From an uncultured Pelagibacteraceae bacterium (GTDB lineage: Bacteria; Pseudomonadota; Alphaproteobacteria; Pelagibacterales; Pelagibacteraceae): a stretch of 64,000 bases of DNA. The notes beneath the pieces are model-generated. The model was given only the letters and a program-made list of their open reading frames with translations, was not told the DNA's origin and ran no database searches. Position 1 is the stretch's first letter. Each line of letters starts with the position of its first letter. This document shows positions 11,197-20,992 of the stretch, piece after piece. The stretch is taken from NCBI GenBank assembly GCA_902556065.1, contig CACDUV010000002.1, positions 1-64,000 on the forward strand, written 5' to 3'. The position numbers were made by a program, and so were the translations under genes.

Positions 11197-11949
11197 ATGA
11201 TTATGGCAAATTTCAGATTCCATAAAATTTCAAAGACTAAGAAAATTAGACATATTTGTAAAATTTATAAAAATGCTCCATTCATTGTTTTCTTACATGG
11301 ATTTATGTCAGATCTTGAGGGAAAAAAGCCAGAAGCTTTTTTAAAGTTTGCAAGAAAAAATAAAATAAGTTTTCTTGCTTTAGAATATTCGGGTCATGGA
11401 AAATCTACAGGTAAATTCACAAATGGAAATATTTCAAAATGGAGTAAAGAAACTTCTACATTAATAAATAAATATATAAAAAATAATAATTTTTATGTCA
11501 TTGGTTCAAGTATGGGAGCTTGGATTGCTTTAAGACAATTCAAAATATTTAAAAAACAAATTATGGGATTTTTAGGTATTGGGTCGGCACCTGAGTTTTT
11601 AGAAAATTTGATGTGGAAAAAATTCTCCAAAAAAATAAAGCAAGAAACAATCCAAAAAGGTATATATCACCTAAAACATGGGAATTATGAGTATCCAATC
11701 ACTTATCAGCTTATAAAAGATGGAAGAAAAAATAGAGTTTTAAATAAAAAAATAAATTCAAAAATTAATGTTACCATGGTGCATGGTGAATATGATGAAG
11801 CTGTACCGGTAAGTTATTCTAGAAAAGTTTTAAAACTATTTCCAAAAGCAAAAAAGAAATTGATCATTGTAAAAAAGGGTGACCATAGCTTATCAAATAA
11901 GAAATGGCTTAATATAATCTTAAAAGAATTAAAATTATTAATTAACTAA
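11197..11949 (+). CDS. alpha/beta hydrolase
   Basis: 250 residues. It has the hydrolase-fold landmarks: FLHGFMSD oxyanion region, nucleophile elbow GSSMGAW, an acid segment HGEYDEAVPV and a terminal GDHSLS histidine. No signal peptide, so probably cytoplasmic. The family covers esterases and related enzymes, and the substrate cannot be inferred. Start may be at 11197 (MIMAN) or at the second ATG, 11203. It is divergent from the glycosyltransferase and overlaps the 3' end of gltB by 8 bases tail-to-tail. Confidence 0.82.
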   Translation: MIMANFRFHKISKTKKIRHICKIYKNAPFIVFLHGFMSDLEGKKPEAFLKFARKNKISFLALEYSGHGKSTGKFTNGNISKWSKETSTLINKYIKNNNFYVIGSSMGAWIALRQFKIFKKQIMGFLGIGSAPEFLENLMWKKFSKKIKQETIQKGIYHLKHGNYEYPITYQLIKDGRKNRVLNKKINSKINVTMVHGEYDEAVPVSYSRKVLKLFPKAKKKLIIVKKGDHSLSNKKWLNIILKELKLLIN

Positions 11950-14695
11950 CTTCTTTTATAACTTTTTTTAAACTGATAGGATTTTTAAGTTTATCTAACA
12001 TTTCTTTAGGACAAACCTGAATGAAATTATTAATTTCATTATCATAATTTTCAATTATTTCTTTAGATAACAAAGATCCTGTCTCTTCATGGTGTTCTTT
12101 GATTAAATTTTTTAAATTCTCTTTCCAATAATCTGTTTCGACATTTTGCCAAACAACTGATTCTGGGTTTACTTTTTTTTCAAATTCTTGTGATTTGTCA
12201 TAGATAAATGCCATACCACCTGTCATACCAGCAGCAAAGTTATCTCCAACATCCCCTAGAATTACTACAGTTCCACCAGTCATATATTCACAGCCATTAG
12301 AGTCACATCCCTCAATAACCGTAACCGCACCTGAATTTCTTACAGAGAATCTTTCACCGGCTTGACCAGCTGCAAAAAGTTTTCCAGATGTTGCTCCGTA
12401 TAGAACTGTATTTCCTAAAATAGTATTTTCATTCGAAACTAAGTTACTTTCCTCTGGTAGTCTTATAGAAATTGTAGCTCCTGAAAGACCTTTGCCAACA
12501 TAATCGTTTGCATCACCTTTTAATACTAACTTCAAACCTTTAGATGAAAAGGCTCCAAAAGATTGGCCGGCTGATCCTTTAAAGTTTAATACTAAAAAAT
12601 TATCATCAAGTTTTTCATAACCATATTTTTTATATAAATGGTGAGATATTCTTGTTCCAACTGCTCTGTGAGTATTTTTAATTAAATATTCTTTTTCAAT
12701 TTTTTCAGAATTATCTAAAGCTTTTTCTATTTCAGGCCATATTTCTTGGTCTAGAGTATCTGGCACCGAATTAATTTCTTGGCTTTCACAGTATCTAGCA
12801 TTGTTTCCAGAATCTGCTTGAACAAACAAAGGATTTAAATCTAAATCATCTAAATTAGGTGAACCCTTACTAACTTGTCTAAGTAAGTCAGTTCTACCTA
12901 TAATGTCATTTAATGATTTAAAGCCTAATTTAGCTAAAATTTCTCTAACCTCAGTTGCTATAAACGTAAATAGATTAACAACCTTATCTGGTGTTCCGGT
13001 AAATTTTTCTCTTAATTTTTGATCTTGAGTACAGACACCAACGGGGCATGTGTTTGAATGACATTGTCTTACCATTATGCATCCCATTGCAACTAAAGCA
13101 GTTGTTGCAACTCCATACTCTTCTGCTCCCATCATGGCTGCTATAACAACATCTCTACCTGTTTTAATTCCTCCATCAGTTCTGAGTGTAACTTTGTGTC
13201 TAAGATTATTTAATGTTAAAACCTGATTAGCCTCTGTTAATCCCATCTCCCAAGGGATACCTACGTATTTTACACTTGTTTGCGGTGTAGCTCCAGTTCC
13301 GCCATTATGTCCTGAAATTAGTATTATGTCTGCTTTTGCTTTGGCAACTCCTGCAGCAATAGTCCCAACTCCTGAGGATGCAACCAGTTTTACTCCAACT
13401 CTTGCTTTTGGATTAATCTGTTTTAGATCATAAATAAGCTGCGCAAGATCTTCAATTGAATAAATATCGTGGTGTGGTGGAGGAGAAATTAGTGTTACTC
13501 CAGGTGTTGAGTGTCTTAACTTTGCTATTTCATCTGTTACTTTGAAGCCTGGAAGTTGTCCACCTTCTCCAGGCTTTGCACCTTGTGCAATTTTTATTTC
13601 AATCTCATTGCAATTGTTCAAATAATTAACTGTTACACCAAATCTTGCTGAGGCTATTTGTTTTACTCTTGAGTTTGCGCTATCTCCATTATCTAACACT
13701 TTAAATCTTTTTTCATCTTCACCACCTTCACCACTACAAGAAGCTCCTTTAATTCTATTCATACCTGTAGCCAAAGTTTCATGCGCCTCTTTAGATAAAG
13801 CACCATGAGACATGCTTCCGCTTCCAAATCTTTTTAAAATATTTTCTATTGGTTCTACTTCTGAAATATCTATAGATCCCCTTAATTTTTTTTCTCTAAA
13901 ATCAATTAAGTCCCTTAAATTTATTGGTGGTAAATTATAAATACCTTCTGCATATCTTTTATAAGCGTCATAAGAATTAGAACCAACTGCACTTTGGAGT
14001 AAATGTATAAGTTTCCCTTGGTATTGGTGTGTTTCTCCATTTTTTCTATATCTATAAATCCCTCCGATAGGAAGGATTGTATCAGTGCTTTCAAATGCTT
14101 CTTTATGAATTGCTCTTATTTTTTTTTCAATTCCAGTAAGTCCAATACCAGAAATTTTAGACACAACTCCTGGAAAATAATCCGAAACAATAGTTCTACT
14201 TAATCCAACAGTCTCGAAATTGCATCCACCTCTGTAAGAACTTAAAACAGAGATACCCATCTTAGACATGATTTTTAATAAGCCTGCATTGACAGATTTA
14301 ATGTATCTTTCAACGCATTCTTCAAAACTAAACTTTCCAAATAATTTTTTTTCAAATCTTTGATATAAGCTATCAAATGCCAAATAAGGATTGACCGTTG
14401 TTGCTCCAACACCAATTAAAGTTGCAAAAGAGTGTGTATCTAATGCTTCTCCAGATTGGACATTGATTGACACATAGCCTCTTAATTTTTTCTCAATTAA
14501 ATACGAGTTAATTGCACCAACTGCAAGAAGCATCGGAATTGGAAGTTTTGAGATTGACAAATCTTTATCGCTAAGAATTAATTGCGTAACACCCTGTCTA
14601 ACAGCAATTTCTGCATCTTTTTGAATTGTTTTAATAGCATCGTACAAACTATTATTTTCTGCAAAGGTACAATCAATTATTGCTGAGTTGTTTCC
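11942..14695 (-). CDS. gltB: glutamate synthase large subunit, C-terminal part (after frameshift)
   Basis: This frame carries the FMN-binding synthase domain and the C-terminal beta-helix of GltB. The 3Fe-4S cysteines are in GCIMVRQCHSNTCPVGVC (spacing x5, x4). The glutamate-forming region with GEGGEDEKRF and PGEGGQLPG is intact. The ORF track starts at a TTG (14647), but the frame is open further upstream and reads AIIDCTFAENNS, which fits the GltB linker. The shift from the N-terminal frame lies at a T6 run (plus-strand A6, 14696-14701), and one extra T would restore a protein of about 1,500 residues. The enzyme makes two glutamates from glutamine and 2-oxoglutarate with NADPH through GltD. 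It is probably intact in life. Confidence 0.9.
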   Translation of the reverse strand, partial: GNNSAIIDCTFAENNSLYDAIKTIQKDAEIAVRQGVTQLILSDKDLSISKLPIPMLLAVGAINSYLIEKKLRGYVSINVQSGEALDTHSFATLIGVGATTVNPYLAFDSLYQRFEKKLFGKFSFEECVERYIKSVNAGLLKIMSKMGISVLSSYRGGCNFETVGLSRTIVSDYFPGVVSKISGIGLTGIEKKIRAIHKEAFESTDTILPIGGIYRYRKNGETHQYQGKLIHLLQSAVGSNSYDAYKRYAEGIYNLPPINLRDLIDFREKKLRGSIDISEVEPIENILKRFGSGSMSHGALSKEAHETLATGMNRIKGASCSGEGGEDEKRFKVLDNGDSANSRVKQIASARFGVTVNYLNNCNEIEIKIAQGAKPGEGGQLPGFKVTDEIAKLRHSTPGVTLISPPPHHDIYSIEDLAQLIYDLKQINPKARVGVKLVASSGVGTIAAGVAKAKADIILISGHNGGTGATPQTSVKYVGIPWEMGLTEANQVLTLNNLRHKVTLRTDGGIKTGRDVVIAAMMGAEEYGVATTALVAMGCIMVRQCHSNTCPVGVCTQDQKLREKFTGTPDKVVNLFTFIATEVREILAKLGFKSLNDIIGRTDLLRQVSKGSPNLDDLDLNPLFVQADSGNNARYCESQEINSVPDTLDQEIWPEIEKALDNSEKIEKEYLIKNTHRAVGTRISHHLYKKYGYEKLDDNFLVLNFKGSAGQSFGAFSSKGLKLVLKGDANDYVGKGLSGATISIRLPEESNLVSNENTILGNTVLYGATSGKLFAAGQAGERFSVRNSGAVTVIEGCDSNGCEYMTGGTVVILGDVGDNFAAGMTGGMAFIYDKSQEFEKKVNPESVVWQNVETDYWKENLKNLIKEHHEETGSLLSKEIIENYDNEINNFIQVCPKEMLDKLKNPISLKKVIKEVS

Positions 14696-16446
14696 AAAAA
14701 ATCAATGAATTTTTCAAACTGAGAATTAGATAAGATTGGGCTATTAAGAACATAAATATTCTGTTTTGTTAAATTATCAAAATCTAGAATATTGCCAAGA
14801 TTTCCAAATCTTGTTTTTAGACTCATCACTTTATTTTCTCTCAACGAGTCTATTGGTGGATTTGTAACTTGACTAAAATTTTGTCTAAAAAAATGATAAA
14901 GAGGTCTATATTTATCTGATAGCACAGCTAAAGGGGTATCATCACCCATAGACCCTGTTGCCTCTTTTGCATCCTCTGCCATAGGGTGTAAAATTAATTC
15001 AAGATCCTCTAAACTAATTCCAAAAGTATATTGTCTTCTTCTTAAATCATCACCTGAATAAGAATTTTTTTCATCCTCAATCGTTAGCTTGTCATCTAAA
15101 TCAATAATTTGTGAATTAAAATGCTTGTACTCTTTTGCTAAATAATCCTTAATTTGTTTATTAGTAAATACTTTTCCTTTTTCAATTCTTACTCCAATAA
15201 TTTCTCCAGGACCTAATCTTCCTTTTGATAAAATTCTTTTTTCATTTAGCTCAATCATCCCAGTTTCTGAGCCTGCAAATAATAATTTATCCTTTGTGAT
15301 TGCATATCTTAAAGGTCTTAGTCCATTTCTATCATTCGCAGCAATAACCCACTCGTTGTCAGTTCCAGCTATAGCAGCAGGTCCATCCCAAGGTTCCATC
15401 GTGCTATTTAAAAAGTTAAATAATTGCTGATGATCTTTTGGCAAAGTTTTATTTTTCTTGGACCATGCATCAGGAACTAACATTAGTTTAGCCAATGGTG
15501 CAGGTTGACCTGAAATATTTAATAATTCGAAAACATTATCTAGAGCTGCAGAATCTGAGGCTCCTTGTTGAATAACTGGCTTAAGATTTTCTATATCATC
15601 AAATAATGGGCTATTCATTTCTTGTTCATGAACTTTCATCCAATTTTTATTTCCCCTATAAGTATTAATTTCTCCATTATGCGCAATTGCTCTGAATGGT
15701 TGAGCAAGATTCCAACTTGGAGCTGTATTGGTTGAAAACCGCTGATGAAATATTGCGTATCTTGATACAAATCTTTCATCATTTAAATCTAGATAAAATT
15801 CTGAAATTGCTTCAGCTAAAAACATTCCTTTGTAAATAATTGACTTTGAACTTAACGAACAAATATAAAAATTATTCAATGATTTTTTGAAAGCTTCATT
15901 TTCGATTTTTCTTCTTGTCTCATAAATTTTTCTCTCCAAATCTTTATTTGTGAGTTCTTTATTATGAGATTTAAAAAGTACTTGAATAATCTCAGGCATA
16001 GTTTGAAAAGCTTTTTCACCTAAAACCTTTGGATTAACAGGAACTTGTCTCCAGCCATAAATATTAAAATCATTTTTCGTTAGTTCGCTTTCAACAATTG
16101 TTTTACAGCTCTCTTGTGCTGCATAGTCATTACGTGGAAGAAAAATCATTCCTATGCAGATGTCAGAACTATCATGCGTATGTCCTGTAACCTCAATTTT
16201 CTCAATAAAAAAATCTTTTGGAATTTCTACGTGAATTCCTGCTCCATCTCCTGTTTTGCCATCGGCATCTACTGCACCCCTATGCCAAACTGCTTTTAAA
16301 GCTTCAATTCCATATTCAACTACATTTCTAGATTTTTTTCCCTCTGTTGAAGCTATTAAACCTACTCCACAAGCATCATGTTCCATATCCTCAGAATAGA
16401 CATTGTTTTTCTTAAGTAGATCAAAATTTTTTTTATAGGTTTTCAT
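14677..16446 (-). CDS. gltB: glutamate synthase large subunit, N-terminal part (frameshifted)
   Basis: 589 residues covering the class II glutamine amidotransferase domain and the central domain of GltB. The catalytic N-terminal cysteine is in HDACGVG (about residue 27), which implies a short propeptide. The chain runs off into a stop (ETTQQ) just after a T6 run, while the rest of GltB continues in another frame. The ATG overlaps the gltD stop by one base (TAATG), so gltD and gltB are translationally coupled. It supplies ammonia from glutamine to the synthase site. Whether the split is real or an assembly error is unresolved; all catalytic motifs on both sides are intact. Confidence 0.92.
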   Translation of the reverse strand: MKTYKKNFDLLKKNNVYSEDMEHDACGVGLIASTEGKKSRNVVEYGIEALKAVWHRGAVDADGKTGDGAGIHVEIPKDFFIEKIEVTGHTHDSSDICIGMIFLPRNDYAAQESCKTIVESELTKNDFNIYGWRQVPVNPKVLGEKAFQTMPEIIQVLFKSHNKELTNKDLERKIYETRRKIENEAFKKSLNNFYICSLSSKSIIYKGMFLAEAISEFYLDLNDERFVSRYAIFHQRFSTNTAPSWNLAQPFRAIAHNGEINTYRGNKNWMKVHEQEMNSPLFDDIENLKPVIQQGASDSAALDNVFELLNISGQPAPLAKLMLVPDAWSKKNKTLPKDHQQLFNFLNSTMEPWDGPAAIAGTDNEWVIAANDRNGLRPLRYAITKDKLLFAGSETGMIELNEKRILSKGRLGPGEIIGVRIEKGKVFTNKQIKDYLAKEYKHFNSQIIDLDDKLTIEDEKNSYSGDDLRRRQYTFGISLEDLELILHPMAEDAKEATGSMGDDTPLAVLSDKYRPLYHFFRQNFSQVTNPPIDSLRENKVMSLKTRFGNLGNILDFDNLTKQNIYVLNSPILSNSQFEKFIDFLETTQQ

Positions 16447-17885
16447 TAAGCTACTTTTTTTTCATTTTTGGATTTGGTTTCTAAATGATTTTTTATGGAA
16501 TTCGCTGCGTCTCTCCCATCTTTAATTGCCCAAACAACTAATGAAGCTCCTCTAACTATATCCCCAGCAGCAAAAACACCACTTAGATTAGTTTCCATAG
16601 TATCGAAATCAGTCTTTATTGTTCCCCATTTTGTAACTTGAAGTTCATTGCTATCAAATAAATTAGGTAAATCCTCAGGATCAAATCCAAGAGCTTTAAT
16701 AACCATATCTGCTTTTATTTCATAGCTTGATCCTTCTTGAACTTCAGGTTTTCTTCTTCCAGTTTCATCTGGTTCACCTAACTTTATTTCATCTACAACT
16801 AAATTTTCTACCTTATTAGTTCCTTTAAATTCTTTAGGACTAGATAACCAAACAAATTCAACACCTTCTTCTTCTGCATTTGCAACTTCTCTTGCTGAAC
16901 CAGGCATATTTTCTTTATCTCTTCTGTACAAGCATTTTACTGATTTTGCTTTTTGTCTTACTGAAGTTCTCACACAATCCATTGCTGTATCACCTCCACC
17001 AATTACAACAACATCTTTTCCTTCTGCATTTAAAATTCCCTTGTCAAATAATTCAACCTCATCACCCAATCCTTTCTTGTTTGATGCTGTAAGAAAATCC
17101 ATTGCTGGAAAAATATTATCTAAATCATTACCTGGTAAATTAACTTCTCTTGCTTTGTAAACTCCTGTTGCAATTAATACTGCATCATGTTTTTTTCTTA
17201 ATTGCTCTAAACTTGCATCCTTGCCAACTTCGAAATTTTGTATGAATTCTATTCCACCGTCTTTTAAAAGTTTTGTTCGTCTTTCAACTATTTCTTTTTC
17301 TAATTTAAAATTTGGAATTCCATATATTAACAATCCTCCAGCTCTATCATAACGATCGTAAACTGTAATTTTATACCCATTTTTTCTTAACTGTTCTGCC
17401 GCCGCTAATCCAGCAGGACCAGCTCCTATAATTCCAACACTTTGATTTTTTTCATTTGTAACTTCAATTGGTTTAACCCAACCTTGTTCCCAGGCGTTAT
17501 CTGTTATATATTTTTCTACAGAGCCAATTGTAACTGTTCCATGACCAGACTGTTCAATTACACAATTACCCTCACACAATCTATCTTGCGGACAGATTCT
17601 TCCACAAACCTCAGGCATATTGTTAGTGCTTTGGGAAAGCTCGTATGCTTCTTTTAATCTTCCCTCAGCAGTTAACTTTAGCCAATCAGGAATATTATTA
17701 CTTAAAGGACAATGAACCTGACAGAAAGGAACACCACACTGAGAACATCTACTTGATTGCTCTTTAGCTTTTTCATTGATATATTCATCATAAATCTCTT
17801 TAAAATCCTTTTTTCTTTGATCAACTTCCCTTTTAGGTGGAGTTTGTTGACCTATTTTTACAAATTTTAACATTTTGTCAGTCAT
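16446..17885 (-). CDS. gltD: glutamate synthase small subunit (NADPH)
   Basis: 479 residues. The N-terminal cysteine clusters that ligate two 4Fe-4S centres are visible (RCSQCGVPFCQVHCP and VCGRICPQDRLCEGNC). The FAD and NADPH Rossmann motifs follow (GIIGAGPAGLAAAEQLR near 150 and VVIGGGDTAMDC near 290). It passes electrons from NADPH to GltB in the cytoplasm. It is first in the gltD-gltB pair, reversed from the gltB-gltD order of E. coli. The 183-base gap to divergent uppP must hold its promoter; a TATAAT on the minus strand (17908-17913) is well placed but lacks a clear -35. Confidence 0.96.
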   Translation of the reverse strand: MTDKMLKFVKIGQQTPPKREVDQRKKDFKEIYDEYINEKAKEQSSRCSQCGVPFCQVHCPLSNNIPDWLKLTAEGRLKEAYELSQSTNNMPEVCGRICPQDRLCEGNCVIEQSGHGTVTIGSVEKYITDNAWEQGWVKPIEVTNEKNQSVGIIGAGPAGLAAAEQLRKNGYKITVYDRYDRAGGLLIYGIPNFKLEKEIVERRTKLLKDGGIEFIQNFEVGKDASLEQLRKKHDAVLIATGVYKAREVNLPGNDLDNIFPAMDFLTASNKKGLGDEVELFDKGILNAEGKDVVVIGGGDTAMDCVRTSVRQKAKSVKCLYRRDKENMPGSAREVANAEEEGVEFVWLSSPKEFKGTNKVENLVVDEIKLGEPDETGRRKPEVQEGSSYEIKADMVIKALGFDPEDLPNLFDSNELQVTKWGTIKTDFDTMETNLSGVFAAGDIVRGASLVVWAIKDGRDAANSIKNHLETKSKNEKKVA

Positions 17886-17954
17886 AAAAAATACAATTTT
17901 TCGGCAAATTATATAATGATTTTATTTAATAAAGCATTAAATAGGTCATATTTA

Positions 17955-17985
17955 TTGACTTTTAATCTCTCATTTTTGTTATAAA
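17955..17985 (+). promoter_or_regulatory. possible sigma-70 promoter for uppP
   Basis: TTGACT at 17955-17960 is followed 19 bases later by TATAAA at 17980-17985, and uppP starts about 80 bases downstream. The -35 is a good match and the spacing slightly long. In such AT-rich DNA chance matches to -10 are common, so this is only a candidate. The rest of the 17886-18068 gap is plain AT-rich sequence. Confidence 0.3.
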
Positions 17986-18068
17986 TAAACAGGTTTCTAA
18001 TAAATGCATAGCTACTATGATCAAATCGTATTGTTTGAAATATAAACTTTATAAGCTACGAAGAAATT

Positions 18069-18833
18069 ATGTTTCAGAATATTATAGAAGTTTTAATCCT
18101 TTCAGCAATTCAAGGGATCTCGGAATTTGTTCCAATAAGTTCTTCTGCACATTTAATTCTAGTTTCAAGTTTATATGAATTTAAATCTAGCTCATTACTA
18201 ATTGATATTAGTCTTCATTTAGGATCTCTTTTTGCAATAATTTATTATTTCAAAGAAGAGCTATTAAACATCAATAAAAATAAGAGATTGATAAGTTTAA
18301 TTATTATTGGATCTATTCCATTAATAATCTTTGGATATATTTTATATACCACAGGATTAATTTACAGCTTACGAAACATTGAAACTATTGCATGGACAAC
18401 TTTAATATTTGCAATTGTTTTATATATTTCAGACAAAAGTCGCTTTGATAAAAAAATTTCTTCAAATTTAAATATTCAATCAATTCTATTTATAGGAATA
18501 ATGCAAATTTTATCTTTAATACCAGGGGTAAGCAGAGCAGGTGTTACAATAACAGCTGCGAGGATTTTGAAATTTAATAGAGTGGATTCGAGTAAAATAT
18601 CTTTTTTACTATCTATCCCAGCATTAGCTGGTGCAAGTGTACTTAGTTTAAAAGATATTTTTAATCAACCAACTGAATTTAATTATTTGGTAATAATTGC
18701 AATTATATCTTCTTTTATTTTTTCTTTTTTAACAGTTAAATATTTTTTAATTTTTATAAATAAGTTTTCTATGAATGTATTTGTGATTTATAGAATAATA
18801 ATTGCTTTAGTATTGTTTAGTTTAATTTATTAA
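18069..18833 (+). CDS. uppP: undecaprenyl-diphosphate phosphatase
   Basis: 254 residues, multi-pass membrane protein. It has both family signatures: ISEFVPISSSAHL (about 18-30) and LIPGVSRAGVT (about 154-164). It dephosphorylates undecaprenyl pyrophosphate to recycle the lipid carrier for peptidoglycan and LPS sugars, and gives basal bacitracin tolerance. It is monocistronic on this strand, divergent from gltD and overlapping the EamA exporter gene by 4 bases at the 3' ends. Confidence 0.96.
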   Translation: MFQNIIEVLILSAIQGISEFVPISSSAHLILVSSLYEFKSSSLLIDISLHLGSLFAIIYYFKEELLNINKNKRLISLIIIGSIPLIIFGYILYTTGLIYSLRNIETIAWTTLIFAIVLYISDKSRFDKKISSNLNIQSILFIGIMQILSLIPGVSRAGVTITAARILKFNRVDSSKISFLLSIPALAGASVLSLKDIFNQPTEFNYLVIIAIISSFIFSFLTVKYFLIFINKFSMNVFVIYRIIIALVLFSLIY

Positions 18834-19723
18834 ATTTTTTTTCTTTTTATTAGAGGGAGTAATTGTGATAATAAAACTCCACACAAAATAAAAAAACATC
18901 CAAGTATATTATTTATATCTAATACTTGATTTAAAATAAACCATGCCGCTACAGTTGCAAATACACCCTCAAGGGAGAAAATAATTGCTGCTGGTGCAGG
19001 TGTAATATTTTTTTGTGCATAAATTTGTAATACAAATGCAAATCCTCCGGATAATATTCCAGCATATAATATAGAATATATTTCCATTATAATGTTGTTC
19101 CAAACAAATTCTTCGTAAAGAATTCCAATTAAAAAAGATAAAATAGCTACGATTAAAGTTTGAATTGCTCCAATTGTAAGTGGAAGATTATATTTAAAAA
19201 TAATGATACCGGTAAATATAATATGTGTACTCCAAAATAGAGCTCCAAGTACAACTAAAGTGTCGCCCAACCTGACAGTTGCATCATAAAAATTTGTTAA
19301 TAAATATCCTCCAATTAAACACAAAATTACTGAAGGCCAAACACTCCAGTGAATTGATTTTTTTCCAAACAGATAAATTATGATAGGCACCATAGGCACA
19401 TAAAAGATTGTAAAAAAGGCTGCATTTGCAACATCTGTATAGAGCAAAGCAACCTGTTGTAATGCAGAACCTAAAAATAAGGATAGTCCTATTAAAGACA
19501 CATAAATTATAAATGTTTTTTTATCTGTTTTTAATTCTGATTTAAAATTTTTTAACTCAAATAAAATTACGAGTGGGGTAATAGCTAAAAAACCAACAAA
19601 GAATCTGACTGCATTAAATGTAAAAGGACCAATATTGTCCATCCCAGTATCTTGAGCAATAAAAGTTGTGCCCCATATAAAAGTGCATAACAAAGCACTA
19701 AATAGGGAAATGGACTTAGACAT
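18830..19723 (-). CDS. EamA/DMT-family transporter
   Basis: 297 residues with about ten hydrophobic segments in two repeats, the layout of drug/metabolite transporters (EamA). It opens with SALLCTFIWGTTFIAQ, the usual start of the first EamA repeat, and the second repeat carries SLEGVFATVAAWFIL. Such proteins usually export amino acids or other small metabolites across the inner membrane; the substrate cannot be told. It follows the dihydrolipoamide acetyltransferase gene by 6 bases and may be co-transcribed with pyruvate dehydrogenase. Confidence 0.88.
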   Translation of the reverse strand: MSKSISLFSALLCTFIWGTTFIAQDTGMDNIGPFTFNAVRFFVGFLAITPLVILFELKNFKSELKTDKKTFIIYVSLIGLSLFLGSALQQVALLYTDVANAAFFTIFYVPMVPIIIYLFGKKSIHWSVWPSVILCLIGGYLLTNFYDATVRLGDTLVVLGALFWSTHIIFTGIIIFKYNLPLTIGAIQTLIVAILSFLIGILYEEFVWNNIIMEIYSILYAGILSGGFAFVLQIYAQKNITPAPAAIIFSLEGVFATVAAWFILNQVLDINNILGCFFILCGVLLSQLLPLIKRKKI

Positions 19724-19729
19724 TTTTGA

Positions 19730-20992
19730 TTATACAGCTAGCTTATAGGCAAAATTTTTGCCTAAGTTTTCTTTAAGGTCATTGTTAAATCTTGCAGCCT
19801 CAGCACCGTCAATGATTCTATGATCATAAGACAAAGAAATCGGCAGCATTGTTCTAATTTGAAACTTTCCATTTATATAAATTTGTTTTTTCTCTGACCT
19901 ACCTACTCCTAAAATTGCTACTTCAGGATAATTTATTATTGGTGTAAAAAATGAACCACCTATTCCTCCTAGGCTAGTAATAGTCATTGAACCACCAAAC
20001 AATTCCTTTTTATCTATTTTTAAATTTCTACAAAGCTCGCTCACCTCCCTTAACTCTCTACTAATATGTGAAATTTTTTTATTATTAGCATTTCTAATTT
20101 TTGGAACCATTAATCCGTTTGGAGTGTCTACAGCTATACCTACATGGTAATATTTTTTCATTGTCATTTTACCTGTTTCAATTTCATCAATAGAAGAATT
20201 AAAACTTGGAAATTTTTTTAACGAGGCAACTAAAGCTTTTACAATAAATGCTAAAGGAGTAATTTTAATTTTTTCTCCTGTATAAATATCAGTCAAAGAA
20301 TTTCTAAAGCTTTCCATTTCTGTAATATCAGCCTCATCATGATTTGTAACATGAGGTATAGTAGTCCATGAATTTGTTAAATACTTTGATGATAATTTTT
20401 TTACTCTTGGTATATCTTTGATCTCTATTTCACCAAAATCTGAATGCTCAAATTCATTTTTAATTTTATTTGGTTTTTTTTCCTCAACGACTTCAGCGTT
20501 ATGGTTTGATCTTAATGCTACAAATTGTTTTATATCGTCTTCAACTACTCTTCCATCTCTCTCACTTCCTAAAACTTTATTTATATCTACACCAAGTTCT
20601 CTAGCAAATTTTCTGGCTTTTGGGCTTGCTGATGAAATGTTAGACACATTATTTAAAACTTTAGTTTGTTGTTGAATTTCAGGTTTTGTTACTTCAATTT
20701 TTTTAAACTCTTTTTCTATTATTGGTTTCTCTTCATCTTTTTGATTTATCTCTGATGATTTTTCTAAAGTTAAAATTAAATCTCCTTCGGATACTTTATC
20801 TCCAACTTTTATATTTAAGTTAGAAATTTTACCTTCAAAACTAGATGGTATTTCTACGCTAGACTTATCACTTTCTATTGTAATTAAAGGGTCATTTTTT
20901 TTAATTGATTGGCCTTTATTTACTAATACCTCAATAACCTCAACATCTTTAAAATCTCCTATATTTGGTACCTTAATTTCAATATCTGACAT
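19730..20992 (-). CDS. aceF: dihydrolipoamide acetyltransferase, E2 of pyruvate dehydrogenase
   Basis: 420 residues. One N-terminal lipoyl domain (lysine in ESDKSSVEIPS, about 43), a linker, a peripheral-subunit-binding domain (SPKARKFARELGVD, about 123-136) and a C-terminal catalytic domain with the DHRIIDG histidine motif. It forms the E2 core that passes acetyl groups from the lipoyl arm to CoA. The ATG overlaps the aceE stop by one base. Only one lipoyl domain is present, against three in E. coli AceF; a second, very similar one is on AceE. No E3 gene is adjacent. Confidence 0.95.
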   Translation of the reverse strand: MSDIEIKVPNIGDFKDVEVIEVLVNKGQSIKKNDPLITIESDKSSVEIPSSFEGKISNLNIKVGDKVSEGDLILTLEKSSEINQKDEEKPIIEKEFKKIEVTKPEIQQQTKVLNNVSNISSASPKARKFARELGVDINKVLGSERDGRVVEDDIKQFVALRSNHNAEVVEEKKPNKIKNEFEHSDFGEIEIKDIPRVKKLSSKYLTNSWTTIPHVTNHDEADITEMESFRNSLTDIYTGEKIKITPLAFIVKALVASLKKFPSFNSSIDEIETGKMTMKKYYHVGIAVDTPNGLMVPKIRNANNKKISHISRELREVSELCRNLKIDKKELFGGSMTITSLGGIGGSFFTPIINYPEVAILGVGRSEKKQIYINGKFQIRTMLPISLSYDHRIIDGAEAARFNNDLKENLGKNFAYKLAV

